Shown: positions 24,600 through 39,033 of the stretch, piece by piece | Layout of the letters: every line of letters begins with the position of its first letter | Numbering within the stretch: position 1 is the stretch's first letter | Assembly: GCF_003254395.2 (NCBI RefSeq) | Contig: NC_037639.1 | Coordinates: 5,229,001-5,293,000 of the forward strand | Source: Apis mellifera | Lineage: Eukaryota > Arthropoda > Insecta > Hymenoptera > Apidae | Reading direction: 5' to 3' | Length of the DNA stretch: 64,000 nucleotides | Notes under the pieces: model-generated | Databases searched by the model: none | Told to the model about the DNA's origin: nothing | The model's input: only the letters and a program-made list of their open reading frames with translations | Program-made: the position numbers and the translations under genes

Positions 24600-27500
24600 A
24601 CTTGAGTTAATGCCGTAACTCCAGCGATGACTCTCTAGTACCGAATGCACTCAATGCACTTTTTGCTATATCTAAACACGAAAAAGTTAATAATAAATAT
24701 TTCTGCAAATTGATACATATCAAGTTTTCTTCCGCATTTAGAAATTTATAACTTAACCCCAGAAATTTTTGTTTTGTATATACTCTCTAAAAAGGATTCT
24801 CAATAAATAATAAAAAAAATTTCTTTAAATAATGTATTTATTCTGTAAGGAGTTAAATCTATTATCAGTCAACCACCAAGTAGAAGTTACATGATTTTGT
24901 AACTGTGCAACAGCTGATGAATTTGAATAAATTATAAATCTATCGAATTTTCATAAATCCAAACTATTTAAATAATCATTATCATGTGATTGAAAATAAT
25001 AAAATTACTTGTGTATTTCATAAAACTTCGAGTTATTTATTTGGAAAAGAAAAATATAATGGAAAGAAGAAGACATTCGTAAACGAAAAACACTAGATAT
25101 TCTATTTAAAACTCATCATTATCGATCACGATGACGCATTAAATAGGAGGGAAAAAGTTGGAGCGATTCCTCGCACGATACGCGAGCCTTTCAACGTCGT
25201 TAATTAGATTTCGACAAACGCATGCAAACAACGTGACAGGATATGTTTTACGTTTTATCGTGAACAACGTGCCTCTCGTTGTAACGAAGATCGTGGATCA
25301 CGATCGTGATGACTTATCGAGGTCGAATTTGAGATGAGGAAAAGCCTCCTCCTACCATATAACCATCAGACTGGACGATATACGAGACGTCGGATCGATC
25401 ATAGATTAAGGTGAAAAATTAACGAGGTGTCACGATAATTGACAAACTATTTCTACCCTCGAGGATGTATTATAGGTATAGGAAAGTCGTGGAAGTGGAA
25501 AATGAGTGAGTTATAAAAATGGAAGTAATGGTTTGCGTGCAACAAAATAATGGTGGAGAGAAAATGCGATAATGTGTTATAAGAAGATAGATTTGATTAT
25601 GGAATTATATTTCTTCTCTCTCTCTCTCTCTTTGTATGTAATAAATAAACAATCATTTAAATTTTAAATTATTTTATTCTAATTTAAATTGATATCAGAA
25701 ATATACATAGATTAAACTTTTTACAATAATTCAACGACGATTTATAAGTTAAGTTACGAAAAAATTAAATTAATACATAACGAGAATTGTGCTATCAGTT
25801 TTATTTATTCCAATTATATTGAGATACAATCCAATATTATTAAATACAATTTTTATTAAACTCCTATCTTTATTTTCATAAAAACGGCAAACGGCGGTTT
25901 TATCGAATTTTCCGTCCCGATGACGGCCGATAATCAACGTTCGAATCTCGTCCGACAATGAAGGACGAGAGGTGAGAAGGTGTTCGCAGCCTCGAAATCC
26001 GTGGACACGTCACATCTACGGACAAACGGCACGTCCTCGGGTATTTAGCGGATTCTCCGTCACAATGTCAGAAATCGCGGCGGAAATGAGGGTGGAAGGG
26101 GCGGAGAGGTGGTGACGTATCAAAGCCGGAGGTGGAGGAGGCCATCGTCATAAGGGAGAGCCGGTGACGGGCCGTAAGATTGATTGGAGTCACGGGATGG
26201 AAAATTAACGGGGGTCTGGCTGGCCTGGCCTGGTCCAGGAATCGTGCAAAAGGTGTAGGAAACCTCGTCATCCTCACCGCCATCGCGCCACGACATCCCA
26301 CGCATACTAATTTCACCGCCGAGAGTGCGTCTTCCTTTGCATTTCTCTCTGAATATTTCGTTCCCTCCTTATAACCATCCACGGCTTTGGGACGATCTTT
26401 CTCGACGATGGGGAAAGTGAGGTTAATCGGTTGACGCTCGGGCTGAAAAATAAATTGCAATTTTTAATGCATGCAATGTATGTAAATTTATATGGAGAGA
26501 TTCATTTTTTTATTAAATATATAATTGTGCAATGGATGTAATATTTTTCAATAAAAGATTCTCTCAATGGATTCTTTAATTTAATTCTCATACATTCAAT
26601 CTAATATGTATATAAGGAGAATTTTTAATTTTATTTTCGATGATAATTCGTGGAATTTTCTAATTCTTCAATAATAAAAACGTAGATAAATGAATCATGA
26701 AAAACTTGATTGATTCCTATAATAAATTCTACGATTAATCAAATCGATGTAATTCCAATACGCATTTCTGTCTAATCTCCATTACCAAACCCGCAACTAC
26801 GAATTTCGTGGCGATCAATGCCGCAAATCCTGTTATCTGTTCTCGGCATCTTCAGCGTACACACTATCTTCGCAACGACTGCTAATAATCACCACGTACA
26901 GACACCACCGGCGGCTTCCTGTCACCTTTCACCAGAAACATCGGTGACAAGTTAATAGATCGATGCGCCATGAGACGCTTGAATGGGGGGAGGCGGGTCA
27001 ATAATTATCAAAGAGGGATGTTCGCATCCAAAACTAAGAGAGAAATTTGAGTAACCATGAGATATAGAAACGATCGTGCATGCTTGAAAATCATTTGGAA
27101 TTTTAATTTTTTTTTTTTTGCATTTTTTTCAATAGAATTAATTCAATTCCCTTTTACATCTCCTTTATTGAATAAAATATTCAAATCGATTGATCTATTA
27201 TGAAATCTGTCATGAAATTTTTGTTCAGTTTACTGTATTAATATATATTTAGATAAGTTATTTTGATTTATTTTATATGATTTCTTAATTTTCTATTTTT
27301 TTCTTCTCTTATTATTTTCAATAGAATATTTGTGAATATATACAAGTACACATTATCCATCTTTATTCGATATTAGTCGCGTTAGCTATCCGATAATACG
27401 ATATTTAGCAAAAACAAAGGGGAGTTGATAGATTGATGATGTCAAATAGGTGTCGATACTATTGGAATTGAACGGAGACATAGGGAGGAAGGATAAGAGA

Positions 27501-30500
27501 TACGGCAGCTGAGCCGTCCATTCGTCGTCTCTGGTGTAAATGATTTAATAGGTACCATTAGTACAGCTCGTGATAATGACAGTAGCATTAGTAGCAAATT
27601 ATTTCGACAGATTGATGAAAAAAATATTATATAAATTCTACAAAGTGTAAAAATCTAACATCAAAATTGATTATAAGACCTGTAATGAATGTAAAATTGA
27701 AACTATTAAAAAGTATTTATAGGTTTAATAAATAAATCTTATTACATACCAATTTTTGCTTTAATTTCTACAATCTTCCTACGAATATATATCAACCTTG
27801 CATAATTTACTTTATAATCGTCTTATAATCAGAGAAGGGAGGAAAAATTCATCTCGATACAATAACTTCCCAAATAATTATCCAAGTTTGTTCAATTCAT
27901 TCTTCAACACCTTCCCCGACACGTGTAAACTGAAACGTAACAACAATCCCTGTTGGCTTTTCATCACATCTCTCCCCCCACTGTCATTTAGGGTTAATTG
28001 GATCAAACGAACGACTATCTTGCCTCGATACGTCAACAGAGGATTCCGTTACGAGTAATTACAGACAGTGGGTAGAAGGCATCTACATAAGGCAGCGACA
28101 ATCCGCCATTGTTCCCCCGATATTCGATTACGTATTCCGTGAGTAACGAAGCTGGCAATTTCCCGCCACTCCTATCGCCACCGGTGATTCGATGATGACG
28201 ACGCTCGGTCGTCAAATTATTTCCTCCCGATCTCCCGTCCAACCCCTCCTCGGGTTAACGATCGTGGCCGTCGTCGTTGTTGCGGGATCATCAGACCTGG
28301 GAATTACGTTCCCCGATTTGGGACGAGCGGGGAGGGGTAGTTTCGTCGCGGCTTCGTGCACGATGATTTTGCGAAAGTATTGTATTGGTTATTGATCGAG
28401 AGGGAAAATTTGAAAGGGAAGGGAAAGAGTTGGTTGAGATCGGTGATTCGAGGGATAAATTTGGGAGAAAGTTGAATATGTAAATTGTGGATAACATCTA
28501 TAATCGGTATAAATTTAAAAATGGGGGAGAGGAGGGTTAGAATGATTGAAAATAGAATTTGAGTTGTGGAAATTGGAAGAGAGGGAGGGTATTTGAGATT
28601 GATGATTCGAAGTTGGATATTGATTCGAAGTGGGATAGTGAGATAAATCTAGTTGAGGTCGGTAATGGGGTGGATAGATGAGATTGCGGTCGATGATGAG
28701 TGTTTATGATCAAAGGGGAAAATTCGATGTGGATCTGTTGGAAAATAGAATTGTTGATAATTGTGGGTGATAATGATATGAAAGTAAAGTAAATCTTCAA
28801 GAAAGTTGATGGAACGAAGTATTGAGGAATGGAGTCCAAGAGTTAATATGTATGATTGAAAAGAATTTGTGGATACTAAAGTATCTGTAAACCTGTACGC
28901 GATTCAGGCATTTAGAATTAATCAGACGTTTCGAAATGGAATTATAACTTTGAGTGATAATAGATAGAATCATCATGAAAATGAAATTAATGGAAGGTAA
29001 GAGAATCAGTTGGTGGATGACAAAGTTTCCAACTTGCTAAAGTAATTACGTATGTATCTGCGTACTCTATTTCCATTTCAAAATCTAATATCACTCATAA
29101 TAACTATGTATATGTAATATACTATCTTATTGGAATACATAATTTATCGCCATTACTTTATCCGTGTAATAGACTTTCAAATATAAATAATGAATTTCTT
29201 TAAAAAGAAAAAAAAAATCTTCAATCATCGTGATATTTTACGCTATATAGTAATAATAAATTATGGTGTATAATTATTTTAGATCAGGCTACTAAATATA
29301 ACAATTTAATTTTTATCTATGAAGTGACAATTAATTAAAGATGGATTAGAATTGGAATGAAACGAACGTTTTCACAGATTGCGCACAATTGGCAATTTTT
29401 CAGTTGTCGCCCCTCTATAAATAGACGATGTTAAATCGAATTGTTTCTCGTTGATGCGTTAAATGGTCGTAATTGGTTGCCGAAACGTATAATTTGGAAT
29501 TGGTTTAAACGGAGCCTCGTCAACATACTTCGATTAATACACTCGTTTCAATACTACATTTACCCGTGTAAATAGAGCGGTCAAATAAAATACTGATATG
29601 GAAGGAATTCATTGTGAAATCCCATTCACCGATACGGACAAACAAAAATTTCTGTTAGAACAATTTATAAAAATAAAAATTCCGTGTTAATTGAATTTTA
29701 TACGAATGATTTCTAAATAAATACAATTTAAAATATTTAGTTTTTAATAATACTTTTTTTTTTATTTAGTCTTGTGTCTTTTCTTAATATAAATAAAATA
29801 AAAAGAAGTAAGAAACTAGATTTAAAAATGTTAAATTAAGTAATAATCTTTTAAAATTAATAGATATTAATAACAATTATACGTATAATTGGAAAATTAT
29901 CAAAATGGAATGATGAAAGAAATTTATTAGTGACAAAAAACGTGTGTTTAGTCATGTGCATATTCTAAACGGAAAACTAGATAAAATTTTCACTAAAGCT
30001 TATATCCTTTTATAGGGAACGATGGAAATAAGCCAGTCACTCGATATTCAATCGCTCGACTGGCTTTACCAAAAAGTTAAAAGTAAAATTGTTACATATC
30101 CCTAATAACAGGCTACATGCTTTATTATTCCTCGTCAACGATACTTTAATCAATGTTGTTTAAAACGATTTATATTCTGATATCTATAATTCATTAAATC
30201 TTTCTCTCACTTTTGTATTTAATATTCTTTATCTATTGGACCATCCTATAAATAACGTCAATTTTTTTCTTTCAAATTAGATAGAAAAATATACAATTCT
30301 CTTTCTTAATATTCATTAGAAATAATATGATGATTGTAATACATTATAAATGATCCACTCACGATACGTTTAATTCCATAAATTACTGTTATCATAATTA
30401 AAAATTTCATCGCCTTTACCACAATTATCCTTTGAAATCTAATATATCTCGCAGTTTGAACTATTGTTTTTTATCAAAAAAAAAAAAAAAAAAACCCACC

Positions 30501-33500
30501 GAATCACAATCTGATTTCGTAGCTACAAGGAAATTTGTTTATCGGCACGGTCCAACCAACAGTGAATAACGCATAGCGGAAAAAGTGGTTAGACTCGAGA
30601 GATAGGGAGGGGGGCAGGGGGGAGAATATCATCGGCCCGTGCCCGATAAAAACCAAGTTCCTGCACACGTACAAGGATAATGCAGTTTTATGAGTATCCG
30701 TGGCGGTACGTATGATAAAGCGCGGATAAAAGTGATAAATGTATGGCTTTTTATTAGTGGACCCGACCGCCAGTTGCCAGGATGATAGTTTCCCCGTCGT
30801 GGGCCGGATATTTATCGTACTTATTGAAATGTTAGGCAGTTCTTTTAGCCGGTCAGATTTCCGCCGATTGAATTTGCCGCGTTAAATCAAATCTCGCTGT
30901 TTTCACGGGAAGACAGAAGTGCAAATTATTCCATTCATTTCGTGAAATTGGAATAGTTAGATACGATAGTAGTAATTTTTATATCTGAAAAACTTTTTGT
31001 CTTTTAGATTTAACAGATTTAACAGATGTTTTTAAGGATATCAATATACTTTTTCTTAAATTTGATAATTTGCACTTTTCATTCGATATTGAAACGATAA
31101 AAAATAAACTTCAATCTATATATTGCTATTCAAATAAAAATATTCATTAGAGGAATAAAATGTATAATAAAAATAATTATCCTAATTATTTAAATATTTC
31201 AATATCGAAGCCTGAAACAGGGAAGAAGCAAAGAAAGAGCAAAAAAGAAAAGAAAACTTACGAATTTTCGTCGTGCTGATTAGGACACGATTTAATTTTC
31301 AATTTATATTCACTTGGCACACAGAAAAGTTAACCATTCGCCTCTATCGCACGCATCGTCGTCCTCCGTTCGCCAAGAAAACATCCCTTTCTTTTTCTTT
31401 TCTCGGAGGAGAAACGAGAAAGTTGGCTTGTTACAGGTGAAACGCACTAATTAGAATTAGTAAACCGGCCAATATTTGAACAGGTTCCAACGCGACGGAA
31501 GAAATTGGATGGAGCGATGGCCGGAAGGGTTGCTGATGGACCGACGAAAAAGGATGATGCTATTAGACTAATTAAGGCAGCTTAAGATTTAAACGGGTTC
31601 ATTTACCTTCTTGAAATTTTGAAATAGGCACGTGTAACATGTAAATTTTACAGGATGGATGGATCATTTTTCTTTTAATGGACGTACGACATTTGATCTG
31701 AAAGTCTGAAAATATTTGTAGATATTAATTTCATCTTTGCACGAATTTGAATTTTCAAATTAAATGATGTAGAAATTGATCGTGTGAAAATAATTAGATA
31801 TACAATCGGAATTCTATTTTAATTATATTTTTTTATAACAATCTTAGTGTTATCTTTCGAAAAAATTACTCTATATTCTTTTTTAGAAGAATTTATACGT
31901 AAGTTTTTCAGATGTTGTATATTTTAATCTTCTCTATTTAAATTTCTTCATCCAACTGTACTAAAAAGTGAAACTGTCAAGTGTGAAAAGATCAAAACTG
32001 TTCTTTTTTCTTGTATAAAAATCTTTAAAGAAAGTATTTCATCCCTGCAAAACAATCTTCGATGCGACTAATTTCTTTTCGTTCAAATAATTTTAATGCG
32101 ACAGAGAAAGATTATTCTTCCGTTACATCCTGCAAAAAAAAAATGATCAACGATCGAGAGATATTAATTTTATTTACCTTTTAACGCGATTTTATTAATC
32201 GAGGCTAATAAGGGATTCGACGCATCGAAGGAGGTAGGACTGGTCGAATCATCAATCAGGTGGCGCGAAGTTAAATTGCCGGGACAACGGGTTTTAATAT
32301 CTCCCCTGAGAAATAAAAGTTGGCGCGATAAATCAAAAGTGAAAAGTCTCTGCCCGACTGTATATATTTCTCTGTCCGTCTTCCCTCCTTTTCTTCCCCG
32401 CCTTTTTTCCGCTCCTTCCTTCCGTCTGCCACTCAGCCACGTACAAAATGGGAAGTCTTCACTCTATTTCTCTCACCTTCCTCCATCCCCACCGATGTCT
32501 TCTCCACCTCCATCGTTCTCCTCCTCGCTCTCGCCGGCTAATGCCTCTTCTTTCTCCGTCGTCGGCTAGCAAAAGTGATAAATGAATTTTTCCCCCCCGC
32601 CTATTTATATCCATGCGTCGAAACGAACCCTTGAAATTAGATAATCCGCCCCTGTAATCAATGGGCGAATACGATTCTCGCGCGAACAGCTAATTATCAT
32701 GAGGCGAGATTTCTGCTAATGATACCAGTGAAACGAGAATGATTGAACAATGTTGCGATCGTTATTTTCCTCTTTTGAAAATTTCGATTTTTTTATTCTT
32801 GATAAAAATTGTATGGATACAGTGTAATTGAATTGACTTTTTCCCCGAATTAATAAATAAATCATTTTGAAATTTCGATTTTCGTACGCGTGTGCAATGA
32901 AATATTACAAATATTATTGATAAATAAAATGTCATAAAATATTTCCCTTTCGTTTTTCGTTTCTTTATTTGCAAAAAAGATTGATTGAACGGTACTCATT
33001 TCTCAAATGTCATGGGATATAATTATTTTAATAAAGAAGACGATATAGGTGGAAATAAGTGTGATATTGAAATTATAATTTCAGTGCATGCTGAGATAAT
33101 GATACCATTTATACGTGTAGATTAATTTAGGCGTGTACATTTTATCTAACCCATTTATTAAAACTATCTGCTATTTCTTGTTATTAAATTATCCAGCACG
33201 ATAAAAGATGGAGGGAAGAGAAAATTTCTTGCAGTCGTAAATGAAATTGCCATGCTATTATTACATTGTACAATTAACTCTTTCTTTATATTTGTTATTT
33301 TTCAAAAAAAAAAAGTTGGATTACGGTATTACGAATAAATTATCCCACTTGTATTGAAAATTTCAACATTTCTTTTTTCCAAAACTTCCAACTTCCCTAA
33401 CTTTCTTCATAAGTCTTTATTAAGAATCTTCCAAACTTACCGTTTAAAAACTTGTAACCCATTCCATGTAAAATTAATTTACACATGTAGCACCGCAAAC

Positions 33501-36355
33501 TTTAAACTTCATGTAACAAAAATCTATAGATTAAAAATAGATTAAAAATACCACGATCCTGTAATAACTTTTAATTATTAATTATTATTATTAATTATCC
33601 TTAATAGCTTGGAAATAACAAACAAAATAATATTTCTCTCAGAGATCATTTCATCTCCTTTCTATCCTCTCAAACAACTCACAAATCTCCGTAAACCAAT
33701 AATCCAGCCTAACTTTCTCTCGATCGAGAACTATCCATTCCTCGAACGATCTATGTAATTATTTTTATATAAGAAATATCGAATATCATGTTATCCGGTG
33801 GATATAAAATTTCTTTCGAGAACACGTAGGATCTTACAATATCATATTTTTTTTTTTTATTAAAAGACGGCTTCATAATTAAAATTGTCCAAATCGTGAA
33901 CCTCGCTTTAAGTAACACATTTTCTGACAACACTTAATGATCAGAAGTTTGGAATATCGTATTCCGTAAAATCCAATAATTTGAGAGAAAGATAGATTGG
34001 AATTCTTTTGTTCGTGTAAAATCCATCATTATTAATTTCTGTAAAATTAATTACAAATTAATAACGAAATTGAAAGAATATCGAATATAGTTATAATTAA
34101 GAAAGTTATTTCAAACTTTTAACCTTCGTTTATTATTCACAATATCTATAAAAAGGAGAAAAAAATGAGGTATAATAATCTCACCCTTATAGAAAATATA
34201 TATGCTTAAAATATATTTTTCTCATATATTTAACTTTTCTTTAATTCGTTATATTAAATTTCAATCGACAATTTTTCACTTATTATTGACAATATTTAAA
34301 AAAATACTTACTGAATGAAACATTGAGAATTTTTTCTCGATATATATATCTACTTTATTTATTAACAAATTGACAAAAAAATTCTGAATAATTACAATTA
34401 ATATAATAATAATTTTGATCAATAATGCAATTACAAATTGTCGCGAAAATCTAACATTTTCACGTTGAAAACTAGGTCGAGTTCGACCTAACAACTAATA
34501 CTCGGTTAATCATTGATTTTTATCCTGATAAAAGTTTCTTCTAACCGTTCCATCAACGACATCGACGACAAAGATCCGCGAGTACAACAAAGTAATGGCC
34601 GCGCGAAGATAACATCTGGTGACGAACTAGTTACGAATATTACTATGTGTAATAAGTGTATATGTATATTGGCGTGGTAATGTCGTAGGAAAGTATTCTA
34701 TCGACCCTCGAACCCGTTAATTTGTCCGTGAAACGCCGTGTGAATAATAAAGAGGGATGCTCTTCCGGAATAGAAGCGGAGGATCGATAATCGTGACGGG
34801 CGAAAATTAATTGAAATCGGCGAAAAGGATTTAAATAATTTCTCGAACGTCGCGCGTGTCTGTCTCCCGTGTCCGTGTTCGTTTTGCTTTTATTCGTTAT
34901 TTTTGGAAAAGGTGCGAGAATTTCGACATTCGATCTTCGCTTTCGTGATTTCGAAATCGTTTGGATTTTTAATCTTTCGCTCGCGATGCTACGAGACTTA
35001 ATTAACGAATAAATGTGTGTTTTCTTGGCAAAAAAAAGAAAAAAATATCGAGTTTTAATATTTAAATTAAAGAAAAAATAAAAGGAGAGATTTTTTTTCT
35101 TTAATGTTTGAGAAATTTATCTTTGGAGTGATTAAGCATTTCAGATGAAGGGATAAAGAAATTTATTTGAAATATATATAAATATTCTAAAATTCTTCAA
35201 TCTTGAGTTTCAATCTCTGATATTCACGAGTGAATTATTTACATCAACTACAGAAACACTTAAAGTAAAACGCAACGTTTCAACTAAGCATAACACATAT
35301 ATTTCTAACTCGTTCGCCCTCATTGTATTAAAATTTCAAAATTGAAGGCTTGAAATAGCTCCTAATTTTCGTATGATTTAACATCAACAACCAATTCAAC
35401 ATTAATTCAACGAGTTTAATACAGTATATCTGTGAATATGAAACTTGATGTACGTATCATCGAAATTCAAATACAAGAACAGACGAAATTGTTAGTTATG
35501 ATATGCCATGTTATTAAAACAATTCCAACGATTTACGATATCAACTTACTTGAATTATAATTATTATTTATTAATATTGCAATCTATACTTGTAAAATTT
35601 TATATAATAATACTAATTTATATGATAAATGAATAAAACGAAATATTAAATCAATATACAGTATCACTGCAATTACCAGATAATTAATAAAGATATAACA
35701 TAGAAATAAAAATGTTTCCTTTATCTCACATTTGTTGATAATAATGAAGAAACATAAAATTTGCTATATTTTTTTCAATATTAATTCTATTAACTCTTAA
35801 ATCTATAACTTCAATGACAATTACAAATCCACAAATCCGTGAATTACGATGATTAAGAATTAATTGTTCAAACAAGAAAATAATAAATAAAATAATATTC
35901 TTGTCATTATAATTATCATTAGCACGCAGAACATAATTTCTAACCCCTAAATCCACTAACCTCCTCTCCTAACGATGACACCATTGGATTCAACGAGCAC
36001 GCAATCTCCGACGAATCACGATATTAGGAATAATTATTCAACCATATTCACCGAGCCGACAGAGTTGGAAAGAGGGTTGGAAGAGGGTGGGTAGATTGTA
36101 AAATATGATCCCTGCCTGGCTGGCCGGCGCCACGGTGGCTAATACGTTTGAGAGTGAAGTTAGTAACAGGTGGCGCGATCCATAACTGTGTCCGTGCAGG
36201 TTCCAAGTCAACCCTCTTGCCATCTCCCCCCCTCCCCGGTTGTCAAGCCCTCCTCTTCAACGTGAAAGTGGCACGCGCCTACCGTCCCCTCCCGCCCCCC
36301 TTCTCACAAGGAGGAAACTTTAATTAAAAATAAAAACTTGTTTCTTTCGTTGCAG
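24600..36355. other. 11.7-kb non-coding stretch with GC-richer islands
   Basis: I see no supported gene. Mostly AT-rich DNA is interrupted by CpG-richer islands near 25130-25400, 25900-26440, 28000-28400, 30540-30910, 31300-31600, 32220-32590, 34540-34990 and 36030-36310. Their open frames are short, proline- or serine-rich on both strands and have no domain, as expected of non-coding GC-rich DNA. Some islands may be enhancers or promoters. This stretch may be an intron of the gene whose exons begin at 36356, or the spacer upstream of it. Confidence 0.5.
30030..30066. repeat. Short hairpin with 9-bp and 4-bp stems
   Basis: AAGCCAGTC (30030-30038) pairs perfectly with GACTGGCTT (30058-30066). 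Inside, CGAT pairs with ATCG around a five-base loop, with a 3x3 internal loop between the stems. The total of 37 nt is shorter than a typical insect microRNA precursor. It may be a structural or chance hairpin. Confidence 0.6.
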
Positions 36356-36412
36356 TGTCCTCGCCGCCGAGCACCAGCCCCAGTCCTTCCACCACCGAGA
36401 TATCGAAGAAAG
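36356..36412 (+). CDS. Coding exon, Ser/Thr/Pro-rich stalk (first of four visible)
   Basis: A T-rich tract ending in TTGCAG precedes this 57-nt exon, and GTAAGC follows it. Read with two leading bases and one trailing base, it encodes SSPPSTSPSPSTTE then ISKK and splits a codon with the next exon. The incoming codon ends in TG, so the residue before is Leu, Met or Val. Low-complexity Ser/Thr/Pro sequence is typical of O-glycosylated stalks between extracellular domains and the membrane. The exon is assigned to the same gene as 37158-37244, 53144-53242 and 59444-59517, because all three junctions share one phase and together give one open frame ending in a hydrophobic tail. A likely family is the insect IgSF adhesion proteins (DIP/lachesin/neurotrimin type), where such a stalk follows the third Ig domain. 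That is inference, as no Ig exon is in the window. Confidence 0.75.
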
Positions 36413-37157
36413 GTAAGCTCGTAAAACCTGCCTTAATCGCGAAGAAAATGATATTTTATCCCGCATGCCCGCCTCTTCTCCCCTCTCGATACCGTTTAAA
36501 GAATCTTCCATCTTCGAGACGTTGGACGTTTCTTCCGTCTTATTTCACTTTTCTTCCCTTCCTTCTCTTTTCCTTTTCCTCGTTTAAAAAGCGTTCTGAA
36601 CTCACGGATTTATTTTTTGTTTCCGTAATTTCCAATGTAGCTTTTAATCGACGATTCCTGTTATTGTTTAGAACGAAATATATATATATATTATTATGAA
36701 TTATATGTATTATGAATTTTTTTTGCACTATCAGAGTTCTGCGAAAATCTTGAGAAACAATATTTTCAAACTTATAACACAATTTATTGTTATTATCGGG
36801 AAGAGAAAGAGATGAAATTTCTTCTGAGAGTTCTTTAATTTGAAATCTTAAAAAGAGTTAAAAGTCCAAAGAGAGAAGTAACTTATCGTGTCATAGATAA
36901 TGTTGAGAATATGACCTCGTAAGCGGTTTAACTTTCGTCACTTTCTTTGAGGAAATTGTATATAATTTAGTAGATCGCCATTCAAATGGTGGTAATTTAT
37001 TATTTATAGAACGAGGGTGGCAAGCCTTTAACCATACGTTTGAAAAAAAAAAAAAAGAAAAGAAAAAGGACGAAGTTCTAGCGACTGAACGTTTCAGATA
37101 TTTATTTCCCGCAAAAATCCCTCGAGATACTGTTATAAAATGCCATTTTCTGTACAG
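36413..37157 (+). other. Intron of 745 bp
   Basis: It begins GTAAGC and ends TGTACAG. It contains a TA-rich tract near 36678-36693 and no other recognisable feature. Apparent open frames here are read-through of the exon or reverse-strand shadows. Confidence 0.7.
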
Positions 37158-37244
37158 ATTGGGAGCTGATGGCCGAAATGAATAACTCTGTTTACGGGAA
37201 TCCAAGCTCGCTGACAATTCACAACGAGAAAAATATAAAAGCAG
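37158..37244 (+). CDS. Coding exon, polar linker (second of four visible)
   Basis: This 87-nt exon lies between TTTTCTGTACAG and GTAAAA. With the leftover G of the previous exon it starts with Asp, then reads WELMAEMNNSVYGNPSSL and TIHNEKNIKA, and leaves one base (G) for the next exon. NNS is a possible N-glycosylation sequon, as expected if the segment is extracellular. The composition is polar with no membrane segment. The long intron that follows (15.9 kb) is a feature of large insect neuronal genes. The product family is inferred from the whole four-exon chain; this exon alone carries no diagnostic motif that I know. Confidence 0.75.
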
Positions 37245-39011
37245 GTAAAACCATTTCGTGGATTGTTCGAATTATTATTCGTGCGAACGTGAACGTGATT
37301 GAAATACAGATATGGTAAAGGAAATAATGAGATTTTGAAAGAAAGGGATATTATTTTCGAGACTTTATAAAAATAACAATTTTACGGAACTATATCTCTT
37401 GTTAATGTATAACGAAACGAAGTGTCATTTTTTCCAGAATATTTGATATTAAAATCGAACTCTAGCACAACTCTGGCTTATGAAAAATGAACAAAAATAA
37501 TTTTCTTTTTTTTTATAAATCTTCTTAGACGAATATAAATAAAATAAGATATTTTAATTATTAAATTAATTTCTTTTGTTTATATTGTGAACTATCGTAT
37601 TTCAATCCATGTTCAGTTTTATCATTCAAATTTGTATTAATAAAATTAATTATAATTTGTTCTTGAAAATAATATTATACAACGTATTTTCTTTTTTTCT
37701 TTTTCTTCGTATTCAAGATTAAGATAGACACGGTTAATGAAATTTATAACGAGATTGGGATTAGGAACACGAGAAACGAAACATGTCGGATTAACAGATC
37801 AGACACATGGAAATTTCGCATTAGTTGGAGAAAAGTAAATGCAAATGACAAAAAGTTCCTCTTCTTGAAGTCTAGCGGCGAAAACGTATTCTCTTCAATC
37901 TTGATCTTTTTTCGAAGAACGCATCGATCACTCAGACATCTCCCATGGGGAAGTCTCGGAGGTAAAAGAGGAAACGGGTGCAGTGAGACGGAAATGCAAC
38001 AAAAATGTAATAACGTGATAATGTTAGCGACGAAATGAAGAGAAATTTACGAGACAGCGTATTAGATAGAATCGAATTTCCTTATTTTTGCAAATATATT
38101 TCAATCTAATTCTTTCGTATTCTTCCAAAATTTCTAAGAAAATCTATTTTCTCACAATTTCTTTCTACGAATTATATTAGTGGAAATTTTCAAAATAATA
38201 AAATAATGGACATGATTTCCTTGACTTTGCTAAAGTTTAACTCAACAATTCTCTTTTTCTCTTAAATTGATTTAACGAACAAGTTGTATTTCGATCCAAG
38301 CTTAGATAAAAATATGAAATAGTTATATAAACGAATTGATATCACGGGTTATTAATCGAAATCAGGGATTGAACACTTTCGTTTAAGAGCGTGAGATTCC
38401 CTCGAGACGAGTTCTAAATTTCCAGTAATTAACCCGGCTGTTAACCAATGCAACCCGTGTCTAAGATCCTCGAAATCGATCGCGGCTTTGAGGGTAGGTT
38501 GAAGGAATTAGGACGCTTCGAGAATCATCGTATTAAGATAAATTTAAACGTAAATTTAAAGAAGCTTAAAAATTTAATCAACTTTGTAATCAACTTGTAT
38601 AACTTTCGTTCGATTTGATTTTCCCTTCTCGTCCATGATTCCGAGATTTCTTTTTTTTTTTTTAATCAATTTTGCGAGAATTTTAAAAACAAAATAAAAT
38701 GATAAACAACAAAATAATTTACCTTCCAAAATTATTGCAATGTTGTTACAAATATCGAATAATCCAACAAATATAATAATTATTTGCACAACCGTTTTCT
38801 TCGATAACATTCAATCGAATGGCTCGATCTAAATTTATAAATCGATTTCCATATCAAACACACACGTATAAAATATTCATATACAAATATAAACACAAGC
38901 GGAAACTGTTAACTGTAACAATTCTGGCACGTGTCAAAGAGCCAAGAAATTTAATCCGCGTAGCTCCGAAAAATATTGTGGTAATAAGATTACGAGGAAG
39001 AATAGAAGAAT

Positions 39012-39033
39012 AGAGAGAGAGAGAGAGAGAGAG
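39012..39033. repeat. (AG)11 microsatellite
   Basis: Eleven AG dinucleotides within the long intron. Simple repeat only. Confidence 0.95.

Noticed and set aside
25930..25960. tRNA-like T-loop text (GTTCGAATC)
   Set aside because: The five-base T-stem does not pair, and no acceptor, D or anticodon arms can be formed around it.
26068..26460. 130-codon minus-strand frame
   Set aside because: GC-rich island with three overlapping open frames on both strands and no recognisable domain or splice sites.
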